This document shows, piece after piece, positions 45,801 through 57,700 of a stretch of DNA of 64,000 bases (the stretch's first letter is position 1; the number at the start of each line of letters is the position of its first letter). Made by a program: the position numbers and the translations under genes. The stretch is from assembly GCA_000149265.1 (NCBI GenBank), contig CH002044.1:1577052-1641051 (forward strand), read 5' to 3'. This DNA is from Ciona savignyi (Eukaryota; Chordata; Ascidiacea; Phlebobranchia; Cionidae). A model generated the notes under the pieces. That model did no database searches, had not been told where the DNA came from, and saw only the letters and a program-made list of their open reading frames with translations.

Positions 45801-47500
45801 CTGCACGCCTTCTACTTAATGAATTTAGATTAACATATGCTTATATAGGACACGGTCGTAAAACTTAAATTATCGCATTGTGTTCAGATTTTAAGCAGTT
45901 GTGATATAATTCAAACCTAAATCTACAGTCGTAATTTACACATTAAGACGTTTGTCGGTACATTTCGTTTCCATTACAAGCCTAGGAGTTGATTGCCAAA
46001 TCAGGCATGATATGTTTTTTCTATTTCCAATACAATATTTCGACAGTTAATTACATATGTGGTTTTGTGTGCTAAAATATAAATGTCGGGTTTTACACAT
46101 TGCAGATGTAATCGGAAGATACGTTTCTTGTAGAAAAACTTAAAAAAGGCTTTCAGGTGTTCATTCTTTTCTTGTGGTGTATCTCAATAACAAGGTGTGT
46201 TTAGACATGTCTGTTATAGGCTTCAGAGGTTTAGAGAAAATCTGATTTTTAATAAACGCTTTCGATTTGTTTACGTAGCTGTCTTTGAATGAATGTTCTG
46301 CGTCACCATTAACCCTTTGATGACAAGACAACTGGCGTTTATCGTTCAGCATTTATGAAATAATATTGAAAAGAAAACAAAATTCTTACTTTTGGACGCC
46401 CTAGTTTAGTTTATTAAATTAAATTATCTTTAAAATTTAAAATCGATATCTACAAGATTTTTTTTAAAACATGTAGGTTATCCTTATTTAAGCAACGTAG
46501 TAAATGCAGTTAGGGAAGTCTAAAACAAAGCAAAACAGTTAGATTTATGTTTTTGTTTTTTTTAGACGTTTCGGAATATCACTCAATGAGTGAAAAAAAT
46601 AGTCAAATTTTACGTGTCTGTAGTACTACCAGTACAATTTTGTCATTATGCTGATTTCTTAGTTTCTCAGCTTTTGGTGTATGAATTGCCCAGAACAGTA
46701 TATGTACGGTCTGGTCTCATTTTGTGAAATCGTTTTGCGTTATTTTATTAAGTTAGTCAAGAAATGTTTAAAAAATAAAACATGGCTGTAGCAAGTCACC
46801 AATTTTGGAGTTATTGGCCTTTCATGGCCGCCCATACTAATGTAATGTAAGTCATCATTTTTTACCATTAGTGCCGCCCGTAGGTCTATTCATGAAAGAG
46901 AGATACTTAGAACTGCGAAAATTTATTTCACACTGGTCATTTGGGTGCATGTCCTCATATTTTTGCACATTTGGAAAACGGACGATTAAAATCTTACGTC
47001 ATAATAAATTGTTGCGTTTGTAGAGGTGTTGTGCTGACTTAGCAGTATCCAGTGACTTTTGTGACACACCCGCCGTATAGTAACAAGTATATTTGTTTCT
47101 TGTGTTTATTGCGCAACCCGTAGCGCGTAGCATTGCTGGGAGTGCGTTTCTCCCAACTCCCCGCTGAGTTAGGACAACGGCAGCTCCAGACAGACAGAGC
47201 GCTGGAATCCACACAACGGGAGTTCTATTAAGTCTTTCCTCCCTGTGGGAGTTTGCATATATTATTCTTTCAGATCCAGTCAAAAAGACAGAGTTATTAT
47301 TTAGTTCTGTTAATGCATTATTTTACCGAGAAAGTTTCCATACCGGGACAGCTGTTCGAATTTTGTTATTTAACCAATACATGACATTAACTGCATAACT
47401 GCTTCACTTGCATGTCTCATTTACATCACATTTAGTGAGCGTCTCACGTGTTAAGTGCGAATTGTAAAGCCGTTTTCCACGTCCATTAATCGAAAATCCG

Positions 47501-47514
47501 TTTTGGCGCCAAAA
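47501..47514. promoter_or_regulatory. E2F-like perfect palindrome
   Basis: TTTTGGCGCCAAAA is a 14-bp perfect palindrome containing back-to-back E2F-type TTGGCGC cores. Confidence 0.4.
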
Positions 47515-47594
47515 TTGCGATTCGCCGCGCATCTGACTCCCTTTTGTGACATCACAGCAGCAAAGGTAATTGATTGGCGGATTAACTTTCGTCG

Positions 47595-47608
47595 TTGTGA
47601 CGTCACAA
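47595..47608. promoter_or_regulatory. CRE-centred perfect palindrome
   Basis: TTGTGACGTCACAA is a 14-bp palindrome around a full CRE, 80 bp from the E2F-like palindrome. Together they look like a promoter or enhancer core, but no adjacent transcript is evident. Confidence 0.4.
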
Positions 47609-48469
47609 TACGGCCATCCTCCAGTGTCCAGGAAGACTTAACCTAGGCTACAGGAAACTAGTGATCTCATAATCCCCACAAAACGTACAAGATATAAAAC
47701 TAGATAATTATGGAGTACATATTTGCGTGATTTCGACAAATAAAAGCAATTTATCGACCCAAATCGGGAATATGCCCATTAAACAGTAACTACATTTGTA
47801 AATCGTTCGATACCGACATTAAGTTGATATTAAATAGTTATAATTCAATTTAAAAGGAGGCATTCCCAATAATGAATAAATCACAAGTATGCGATTTTAT
47901 ATTGCATCAAACACAACGCTAGTTCACTTCTATATCCATACGTTACGTCAAGTTACTCGAATTCGTATCAGTAAATGTCTAAACACGAAAAAAAATCTAA
48001 ATATGGAAAATATTACTTTCGTTTGCATGCTGTTTGCTTTCCTTAAACCACCTTGATTTTTCTGTATCAATCACCGTCACTGAAGCTTGTTTCGTTCGAG
48101 TGTTTATTTGTTTTCGGCAAATCCGCCAAGACTGATTGCCTCTGTATCGAGTTGCAGGTTTAAACTAATTTGCTGATTCTCGGTTTTCCGCCAATTTATT
48201 TCCCAAATTACCTCCGCCCTTACACAATACACCTCTGATGAGGTGTACTTGTTCGACCGAACATGAGATGATGAATAACTCAGATAAGTTACTGAATAAT
48301 AGCGCCGCACAAAATATCTGGCTAATATAAACTGTATAAGCGCACCAGTCATTTACTGGCGTAAATGTTTGGGTTTTTAAAGAGGCTCTCTTTGTGTGTT
48401 CTTTTTTGACCAATGGACAAAATGGAATGGTTGAATTAACGTGATCGTTTTTAATAAGTTAATAAACTT

Positions 48470-48619
48470 TCATCGAAATTTAATTAAAACAAGCTGCGAT
48501 TCGAAAAAGTCTTCTTTGCATTTGGTAATTCTTCCATCACTATGCCGATTGTCTCTCATGATTGTCTCCCGCGGTTTCCATGCTTTGGCCTCTGGATTAA
48601 GGTCAAGCGCGTCGTCCAT
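48470..48619 (-). CDS. Tentative short ORF with PAM2-like motif
   Basis: ATG at 48619 opens 49 codons beginning MDDALDLNPEAKAWKPRE. LNPEAKAWKP fits the PAM2 pattern L-N-x-x-A-x-x-F-x-P with W for F, a variant known from LARP4-family proteins, which also carry it near the N-terminus. On the same strand a full CRE (48632-48639) and TATAAAAC (48745-48752) lie upstream. No further exons or La domain were found to the left, so this could be a first exon, a short gene or chance. Confidence 0.25.
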   Translation of the reverse strand: MDDALDLNPEAKAWKPRETIMRDNRHSDGRITKCKEDFFESQLVLIKFR

Positions 48620-51600
48620 TGTCTCGCAATGTGACGTCATAAGCAGGACGTTTGTTGCAGTGCTCACTGTGCGGTGTATGACGCGTGGAACGGCGCTGAG
48701 ATTTAAAAAGTTATTTTTTTGCGTTTTTTTAAAGTTAGGTGGTTGTTTTATACACCACAAATAGTAACTTTAAACAGTTATTGTTGCCAACTGATAACAG
48801 ATTAGATTACTTAATTTAGGATTAGAGTTCAGTAAGCGTGCATATAATGTAAAGAAGTGGCCTTTGAATCTTAGATAAAAAATAATTTTAAAGGTGGTAT
48901 AAACAGACATAAACATGTTTTTAAATATGTATAACATTGTCAGACAGCAATGAATGCATCATATTGTTTCACGTCATATCGATTGCCATGTCAGGACAAG
49001 GTCACTGTAGCCCTATCTTGGTTGTTATACCTCAATAGAAAATCTCGATTTAATGAAATTAATTTATATTGATCAGCAAACAATTTTATCTATTTGGTAA
49101 AATAATATTTTAAAGATTTTCTGTTCATATAATTTTATAATATGACAATATTACTTGTAAAAGTAGGAAGTTGTACAGGCTTGCGTCATTTTGTACTGAT
49201 ACATGCCGAGGCACGTTTGACTGCTTGATAATCCAGATCTTACAGTTGTCCATTACACGGGAAAATTTATTTTAAATTGATTTGCACACTCAGCTTTGTT
49301 ACTTTTGTGGTGTGTATGTATTTAAAAAAAATATAATTTATATATAGTTAGCGTTTTAAAGCCGACAAAATCTATTTCGAATTTACTTTTTTCGTCGCCT
49401 TTACCGGCTTGTCACATGTTGACGGAATGCTTTGACAGTTTTTTATTGGTTTCCGTAGCAAAAATAACTTTTGGGTATAGTGTTGAGGGTAATTAATGTT
49501 TATAGGTGTACTTATGTCATGTATTAATCAACGGGAGAAAATGTTGAAATTCACAAGTTGTTTAGTGAAACGAGACATGAATTGCTACGGGGATTACCTG
49601 CGTACACATCGGGACTGAGTCACGGGCTCGGCCGGAATTCGAGAGCTCGATTCCCGCCAACGCTCGCTGAATCTCGAGCACCGGGATTAGTTGAAGACCA
49701 CTTTGTGTTGTTGCAGTTAATCCCTGTTGGTGCAGCGCCTTTGTGAGTCAACGAGCGCTCCACATTGCGTTCCATTAGTGATATCGTTGTCTGGTTATTG
49801 TCAAACGGCCACTGGGACACTCTGACAACATTTAGATTCATCTTAGGAGAATATACTACTGGGCTTCAGAAAATATCCAGGCATTTGCGATAAGATTGAT
49901 GGAAATTGAGCGCCAACGCTGCAGGAAGCCGACAGACAGAATTCGGTGTTATTTTTCTCCCTTTGACCAGACATATGATCGATATTAAATATAAAATGTC
50001 TTGACTAGTATACTCCTTTTTATAATCGCGCTATAATATTCGATAACGACGATGAGTAATGTCAGATAACTACAGGGAGTCTTTAAAGGAAAAACATCGT
50101 TTCTGACCTAATTTGGAGGCCGAGGGTTCAGCGACTACTTTTTATCGTCCGTAGACATAGAACAGATATTATTTCGAAAAGATAGATATGACTGCGTACT
50201 GTGTACAGATCTACAGGAATGCCACTATTACTTTGACGTTTGATATTTTTTGTAATATTTTCAATACTGGTGTTTATGCAGTTTATTTGTTTCGTTGTTT
50301 GCGAGGCCGCCTTGAAATTGTACATGTATTTGAACAGCTCTATTTGTGTTTGATTTTAAATTTACGTTTTGTGCCCGGTCCACGAAAGCTGTTACTCGAT
50401 TTAAAGTTTAAAATTTGTCGTCCCCCAAAATCTTGAAATGTTGTCAGCTCAGCAGAGAAATAGTGCTTGGAGTTTTATGAACTGTAATAATAAAAGTGTG
50501 TATGGTAAATTGTAATAATTAAAACCAACGGATGAAATTTTAATAACTTTTTATTATAATCACGGTTCGAAAAGTGCGTACTCGCCGTCGTTTCCGTTCA
50601 AATTTAACCGGGCTTAACAAAACAAAAGCAAAAAACAAAAAATTGCTAAGCCATATATGTCAATAATACAAAAATGTTTATTAAAATCCAAAAAAAATCC
50701 CTTTTAAAAATACATATTTACTTCTATAGTCTGAAAAAGTAGAAATATAATCCGAAAAACTTAGTAAGGAAAAAGGAAAGTGTCAACTAATAGGAAGTCG
50801 TGCTTGTTTAAATTCAACGCTTGGTTAAAAAATGCTATACAGTTAAGGCAAAAGTGAATTTCCTTCATTTTATTACCCAGTTTCCCTCCTTCCCCCTTTT
50901 CCTTCTGGTTCCCAGCCTGTCTTTCGTTCCGCTGTCATGTGAAATTAGCTGGACAATGAAGCAGACGACAGTTTGATCGATGACCTCTGTATCAAAGTGC
51001 TGGTCATTAGTGCCAAAAACTGTTCGACCAAATCCGATGACCGCAGAAGAGGTAACAGTAAATATATCTCAAAACTCTCATTGTTTATGCGCTCCAGCCG
51101 ATTTGCGGCAAACGGTCAAAAATAGTAGTAATTACTCAGAATATACTTTAAGAAAATTAACAGCTTTTTTGTGTCTAGTTTTTTTTTTTATAAAAATAGA
51201 CTATGTTTATCGGAAGAACTTCCTTCGACATTTGTAATAAAAGCTCTAATTAGACTTCCATATTGTATACAAAAAGCTGTAAAACTACCGCAAAGTACAG
51301 AATGTTTTAAATATAAGTTGAAAAGTATATAAATGAAAAAAACTGTAAAAGAAGCAAATGGTAATAAAGTAGGAGAGAATGAATGCTGCTGGATTCGGTA
51401 AAGGTAAAGGCGTTAACGTTGGGAACTTAGAAATGGCTTCAGCGAAGGTGATGTTAGTGTTCGTGTTTCAGATTTTTACTTTGTTCTCCGTTTTAAATCG
51501 AGTCAGTACAATTCGCGATAATCCTTAAAGAACAGAAGATTATACTCGTTATTATTTCCTTGAAACTCATCTTGATTAATTGCATTGAGTTCAGGGCGTG

Positions 51601-54067
51601 GTTGATCAGGAATGGTGGAAAAAAAGAATAGGGTAAATACACCATATTTGCTTATATTTTCCTTTAAACTATTTGTGTTTTATTCTCTTCGTGCGATTTT
51701 TACACAAGTTTATAAATAGAAACGGATAGTGATTATTTTTCCCGCAGACAAATTTCCGCTCGAACCGATGTGAGAGGAAGCCCAGTCTAAATCCCTTAAT
51801 CCACCCAAGCCACTTTATAACTGTGAATCAGCGCGTTTGTGAGCGCCGCTCGCTATGACGTCATAATCGAATCGCGACACCATCGACAGCAGTCGAATGT
51901 AGGGGTCTCGGGTGTAAGACGGATCACCTTAAAACGGGGTCGCGATGAAAAGGGTTAGGGGTAAGAAAGGTTACAACTATTGTGAATCGACAATGCGGAT
52001 TGTTGCAAAGACAAGCAGCTCGTTTTGAAAGATGCGAATTACGTAATGTTGTTGACGCGGGTCCTTTTGAACATTGATAACAGCAGAAATGCTTACTTGC
52101 TCAGAAGCGTGTTTATGTAGTTGCTTTGAACAGTGAAGAAAGTACCTTATGAAGCCAGACGTTATGTGTGTTGGTATTAAAAATATATAAAAGCTCGGTC
52201 AGACCCATAGCTTCCATGGTAGTTGGGAGTAGTGTCGCATTTCTAAATTCAAACTTTCAACTAATGTGAGAATTGGTATGTAATTGAGGAGAGACATATT
52301 AGCAATATTCATTTGAATATAGCTGGTGCAAATATTCTTCATATTTAAAAAGTTCATGTGAAGTTAGATTTAAGATTATTTCGTCAGTTTAGATTTTAAA
52401 TCAGTCGATCTACAGTGGTCAACCCATTAGGTCGAGGGGTTAGTGTTTAGTAAATGTTTTCCCATTCCCTAAGTTTTAAACTCAACGATTTTAGTATTGG
52501 TTGTAATCGTTGTATATAATATAAATTTCCATAGTTCTACATTTCTTCATTTTAATATTGCCCGCCTTCAGTTAACCGCGTAATGTTATGCTTGTTGTAT
52601 TTTAATTAACTTTGTAGTTACATGAAACTGTTTTGTTGGTTGAACTTGCCCCGTCACTGCTGCCGTGTTGTATCTGTTTCAAATGCCGCGTGTAATCGGA
52701 TTCTGTAGTTGTTTGTGATTCTTGTGGGAGTGTGTCAAGATGTTTCTTGAGGGTTTGATCGACCCCTGCAAAGAGTTACCTGATTCTTGCTGGAGATTGA
52801 AACATTCTGAAAAGTTTCGCTGAGCGCCCGTTAGTCAATTTATAATCTTTAGTACAAAATAATAGTTTATTTTTTTGCTTTTTCGTTAACATAACAGGTA
52901 TATAAATGATTATTAATTATTTTAGAAAAGAAAAAAATGAGAAAACTTTAGTATAGTCATTTAAAAGTTTATTTAATGTAGGTAAGAATATTGCATGTTG
53001 AATTAAACAAATTGAAATCATTTGTTATGTTCACCGTATAATACGAATATGGCGATCTTATGTTGCTGAAGTAAAAATGACCAGCAGCTAGCAATCTATA
53101 AAAAATAATTATCCGTGTTGCAGTTTTAATTTGCTGAATTGTCATTTGGAATAAAACCGCTGCTGGAATCAGCAAAATCTTGCGAATCGCGCCAAAGCGT
53201 TATAAACTTCATTGATATGTTAGGTCGGTGTGAAAAAATTACCAGTCTGTGGATGTTTTGATAAATTGTTCCACATAGTAGTGTTTGTTATGTTCGCAAT
53301 GTCAGTATTCGGTTGGATAATCGCGTACCACGTGACTCCGACTGTCTTTAGTTCAAAAACATTTAATTCCCACCGCGGTTGGTAATGTTTGACTTGACTA
53401 AGCCTTCCTGCCGCTCGGGTACGTGTGAAGATTAAACGACTTTGAACGTGCAAATTCCCGTGGCGCGGCTTCGATTTCAAGCCATTGGAATTAGGTTAGA
53501 GGCGGCGATTTAGCTCGGCTGGTAGTACCCTGGTATAACGTCGAGGGAGTCTCAAATTTATTAATGGAATTACATCAGCTACGATAAAAGGCTACTTATC
53601 GCCAAGCGGTAATATTTGATGTAATATTTACTAACTTTCCATCTATGCGTCAATATACTCCCTATTTTAAACCCCACTACTATTTGTTTTTTGTTTCATT
53701 TTTGGCAAACCTCGTGATTTTAGCTGAAAAATCTTTAAAAAGATATAATCTAATTAAAAATATTAAATCTCACGGGAAGCTACTTATGTATTATATTTCA
53801 ATAAACACTGTATTGTTTGCGTGAAAATGTAACGTCGCGAAGAAGTAAGCATTTTACCCGAATTTTGATATTTTCCCCGGAGGTCTGCACCACGGCCCAG
53901 CCGATGTCAGATTGAGAGCGCATTAACAAGGAATTAAGACGGAAGGCGCCTCCACGTATCTCCATTTTCGATAATCAATGCAGTAGACAATAACCTCTGA
54001 TCCTTTGCACTGAGAATCGCGTCTTTCAAATCGATCCGCAATTCTAGAACGCCACCCATTGTTCTCG

Positions 54068-54077
54068 GTCACGTGAC
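54068..54077. promoter_or_regulatory. CACGTG palindrome upstream of cadherin
   Basis: GTCACGTGAC is the ideal site for USF/TFE-type bHLH-zip factors, about 700 bp upstream of the cadherin start. Confidence 0.3.
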
Positions 54078-54715
54078 GGTACTGGGTCACTGCTTCGGTC
54101 GATTAATCGAGCGATAATGTTGCAAAAACTTGACAACTATTCACAAAGTGAAGTTTAAATCACGCTCAGTCACAACTTCACTTAGCGTAATCAATGTCAT
54201 GGACCGAAACGCATGTAAGAGCAGGCAGAAGTTTAGCCATTTTGAGTAAAATAATAAACCTGCGATTGACTAATTGCAATATTTAAATCCAGTGTATGGG
54301 TGACAGAAATCCAATAGTCTAGTACAATGGTCTAAATTATCCTTCGGTAGTTGTTATGATACGCTCTCTGCGAATATTAATTGAAAATCCCTCTGTTTTG
54401 AAAATATAAAAACAACAGTCTATTAAAGCGTGTCCGCTTATTTCACATGTCAAAACTAAATTTGCTGATCAAACCTTGATTCCTTGTAAAGTTCCATTGT
54501 GGAAAGTGTGAGTTAGGGAAATGTCAATTATCTAGAGGTGCAAATATGTAAACATGATCAAACCGACATGCTTATCACCTTTGTATTTGAATATGGACGC
54601 CCTACGCGTGTCACGGCGTTCTAAACCAGCGGCGAACGTTTGCTTTAAAGCAGTCACCGCGGGACCTTTAATCTAGCTTATTTTCAGCAGGTAAAAGTTA
54701 GCTGTCAATTTTGTG

Positions 54716-54723
54716 TATAAAAG
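54716..54723 (+). promoter_or_regulatory. TATA box of the cadherin gene
   Basis: TATAAAAG begins 54 nt before the ATG at 54770, placing transcription start about 20-25 nt before the start codon. Confidence 0.65.
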
Positions 54724-54769
54724 TGTTGGTTGTGTTCTTCAAGAATCCTGTACGACCTGACAAGCTAAG

Positions 54770-57700
54770 ATGAAAACACTTGTTTGGCTTACATTGCTTT
54801 CGTCGATTGCAAATGCGATCACTACAATACCAGTCGATGTACCGAAGGACGCAATGCCTGGAACTGTGATAGCGAAACTACCGGTTTCGTTTACGAATTT
54901 AAAGTTCGTTCAAAAGGAAGATCGAGTGTTGTTAAAGATCGCCAAAGAAGCGGATGGATATGTTTTAAAGCTAAAAGCCCCTGCGTCGAAGCTTCGCACA
55001 AACACAGTGCTGTTGAAATATCGCCTTTCTGGCGCATACGAAAACAAGATGATCAAATTGAAGTTTAATTTAAAGATGCTGTCACAGAAACACAACAATA
55101 TTTATCGAGTTGATGGACTTTATAAAAGAATTGTCGCATTACGATCTGGCTCTAAAAAGTCAAAAGTGCTGAGTCGGCAAAAACGTTGGGAATTCAATTC
55201 ATATTCAGTGTCGGAGAATAGAGAAGACCAGTTGATTGCAAGGGTAAGGAGAAAGCTATAATTTTTAATCCATAAGTTTCTTTCCTTTGTAATTAACATA
55301 GTCTGGTTCTACCAAACTTATGCTCGCAAGTCGGCGGACAGTAGGTTTTTTTCTTATATACTGACTCCGTATACGTTTAGTATAAAAATCAATTCCCTAT
55401 TCGCCTGCTTGCGAGAGTGGAATTAAACTGTGGGATTAGCACCGGAACCTTACGAGTTATTACCCCGCCTAAGGAATCGGGAATACTCGTGTGTGCATTT
55501 ATTGACATTTTAAATAGGAGCAATTTGCCCTTTAAGCAGTTGTGCTAACTTCACATTTCCCCATTTCAGCTACGGTCCTCATACGACAATTACACCGGTA
55601 CAGTAATCTACAGTATATCAGGTCGAGGCGCCGATTCCTTGTTCCAAATCGAACCTCTCAGCGGACACCTGTTCCTTAAGCAGAAACTCGATCGGGAAAT
55701 GCAGAGCTCTTACAAATTGAACGTAAGTTGATTTCACTTTTTAAAAGAAGTTATAAGAGTGGTGGGGAAATAACACGCCCAATTGCCAGATTGCCTCGTA
55801 TCCACTGTCGGGTTGGGTTACCGGACTTAGTGTGTTAAATCTGATAAAATAGTATTTCTGTATAGCTCACTAACCATATATGCCTTAAAATTTTTTTTTT
55901 ATATTTTGTTTTAAATTTGAAAGGAACGCTGTAATGTAACTGTTTAATGCTTAATTGCATTGGATTAATTTGCCTATTCAGTGGAATAGCTTTTTTTCCG
56001 GCCGTAAAAAGCAATCCAATTACATCCATGATCCCGGCGTTTCTGGTTAACTTGTCATTGTCCCAGTTTAGTTTTTAAGTACTGGGAACGAACTTTCTGA
56101 TTGGATTTCGCTATAATCAATTTACGCATTTTTAGTTTATGAGTAGCAATCTATATTTTGAACTAAGACTGGACTGTTATGAACACTGATAAAAATTATA
56201 TTAGCTCCTCACTCTTGGAAAGTATGGTCCACGATTGATTAGCGGTCTGCTCATGTATATATCCTTGCGTTCACTCCAGCGTGGGATATTGGGTTTTCCG
56301 AAATTAATTTCCAATTTCACGTAGTGAGCATTCGACGTGCACAGCAGGCGACTGAGAGCCAATATAACCAGGTTTAACGCTGTGTGTATTTTACTCTCGG
56401 GTATTCTGGGTATTATTTTACTCTTGGGCATTTTGCAAGTGCATTTTCCCAGTGTTCAGCATCGACCTCGAATGTCATAACCATCGGTAATTACACTGGA
56501 CTTGATTCCAAATGCAATTTTGACAGGATTTGTCTCGCAATAATCGATATTACCAGATCTGTTTAATCTTAAGCCGTCCATACTTTGTACTTGACACATC
56601 TGCGTGGCGATAAACTCGACTTAACCTCATCAAAGTATTAAAACGACACTAATCCGGGATTTATAGCACGTCTTTACCCCTGCCTATCGCAAAAATCTGC
56701 TCGGCATTGGTATACACGTCGTAATTAAAATGTAATGCTCAAAATTAAAAAGTAGTATATTGAAAGTTTTGTCAGACTGGGCGTTTTATTCGTTATTGGT
56801 GGCATGTTTTAATATGTCGATTGTCGACCCACTGGAAACTAACACAACAAATTTGTGTTCACCGTAGAAATGACCATCGTTGGTTCAAATAAATTGTTTC
56901 ATTAATTATCGTACCCATTAGTTAGGTTAGCTAAAGACACTTTTCTACAATTTCTTTATGGAGAAATGTGTTTAAAACTTTTTAGATAATGGTAACAATC
57001 CGTAAATCAGCATTCTGTTTAGGTTGACACTTGTAGGCATATCGGCGGATGTCGGGCAAAAAAATACAAAGACCTTATCCGACCCAACAGTATTTCTAAA
57101 CATACAATTTTTTACCTCCGCTAGGTGTCAGCACACGACGGCAACGGGGTCCCACTCGAACCAGCGAGTGAAATTACGATCGACGTGTTGGATGAAAACG
57201 ACAACCCTCCAGAATTTGCACCCGGCCCGCATCATGCCCGGGTCAAGGAAAGATCGCCCAGCGGTAAGGAGGCACACATTTAATATTCCTTTTACGTCAG
57301 TGTGTAAAATTTCACGCATCTCCCCTTCAAATAGTTTATCACCGGATGCACACTGCCAAAACATGACACTGGACTGTACACATAGGTTTAAACCACTGCG
57401 CCAAATATGTTTGTATAGTATTTGCTTTTGCTTATATTTAAACATGGCCAGTATTTGCGTTGATAGTAACACCCCTTGACGATTTGATTCAATAACAGGT
57501 AATAAAGTGCATGTTTAGAAGGATACATAAAATTTTAAATTCTAACCGGGACGTGAAATAGACAATTTCAAAACAAGATGTTTAAGTGTTATAATTATTA
57601 TTAATAAAACGACATAGTAAACGACATAGTAAACGACACAATTTATTTCATGTGACGTCATTTTTACAGGTACCAAGGTCGCTGACGTCATAGCACGTGA

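Larger units (their letters stand above)
42800..54690. promoter_or_regulatory. Gene-poor 12 kb upstream of the cadherin gene
   Basis: No multi-exon gene could be assembled on either strand. The stretch contains scattered palindromic factor sites (47501-47514, 47595-47608, 48632-48639, 51856-51863, 54068-54077) and one tentative short ORF at 48470-48619. The simplest reading is regulatory DNA for the developmental cadherin gene, with unknown noncoding transcripts possible. Confidence 0.4.

Noticed and set aside
46999-47283. 94-codon minus-strand frame
   Set aside because: No recognisable domain, no acceptor/donor pair in phase, and no conserved composition. Treated as chance.
50980-51237. Frame starting MTSVSKCWSLVPK with a donor-like GTAACAG
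   Set aside because: The donor is weak, no downstream exon in phase was found, and the residues match nothing known.
53501-53570. tRNA-like TAGCTCGGCTGG A box
   Set aside because: No acceptor stem, anticodon arm or proper B box follows, so it is not a tRNA gene.
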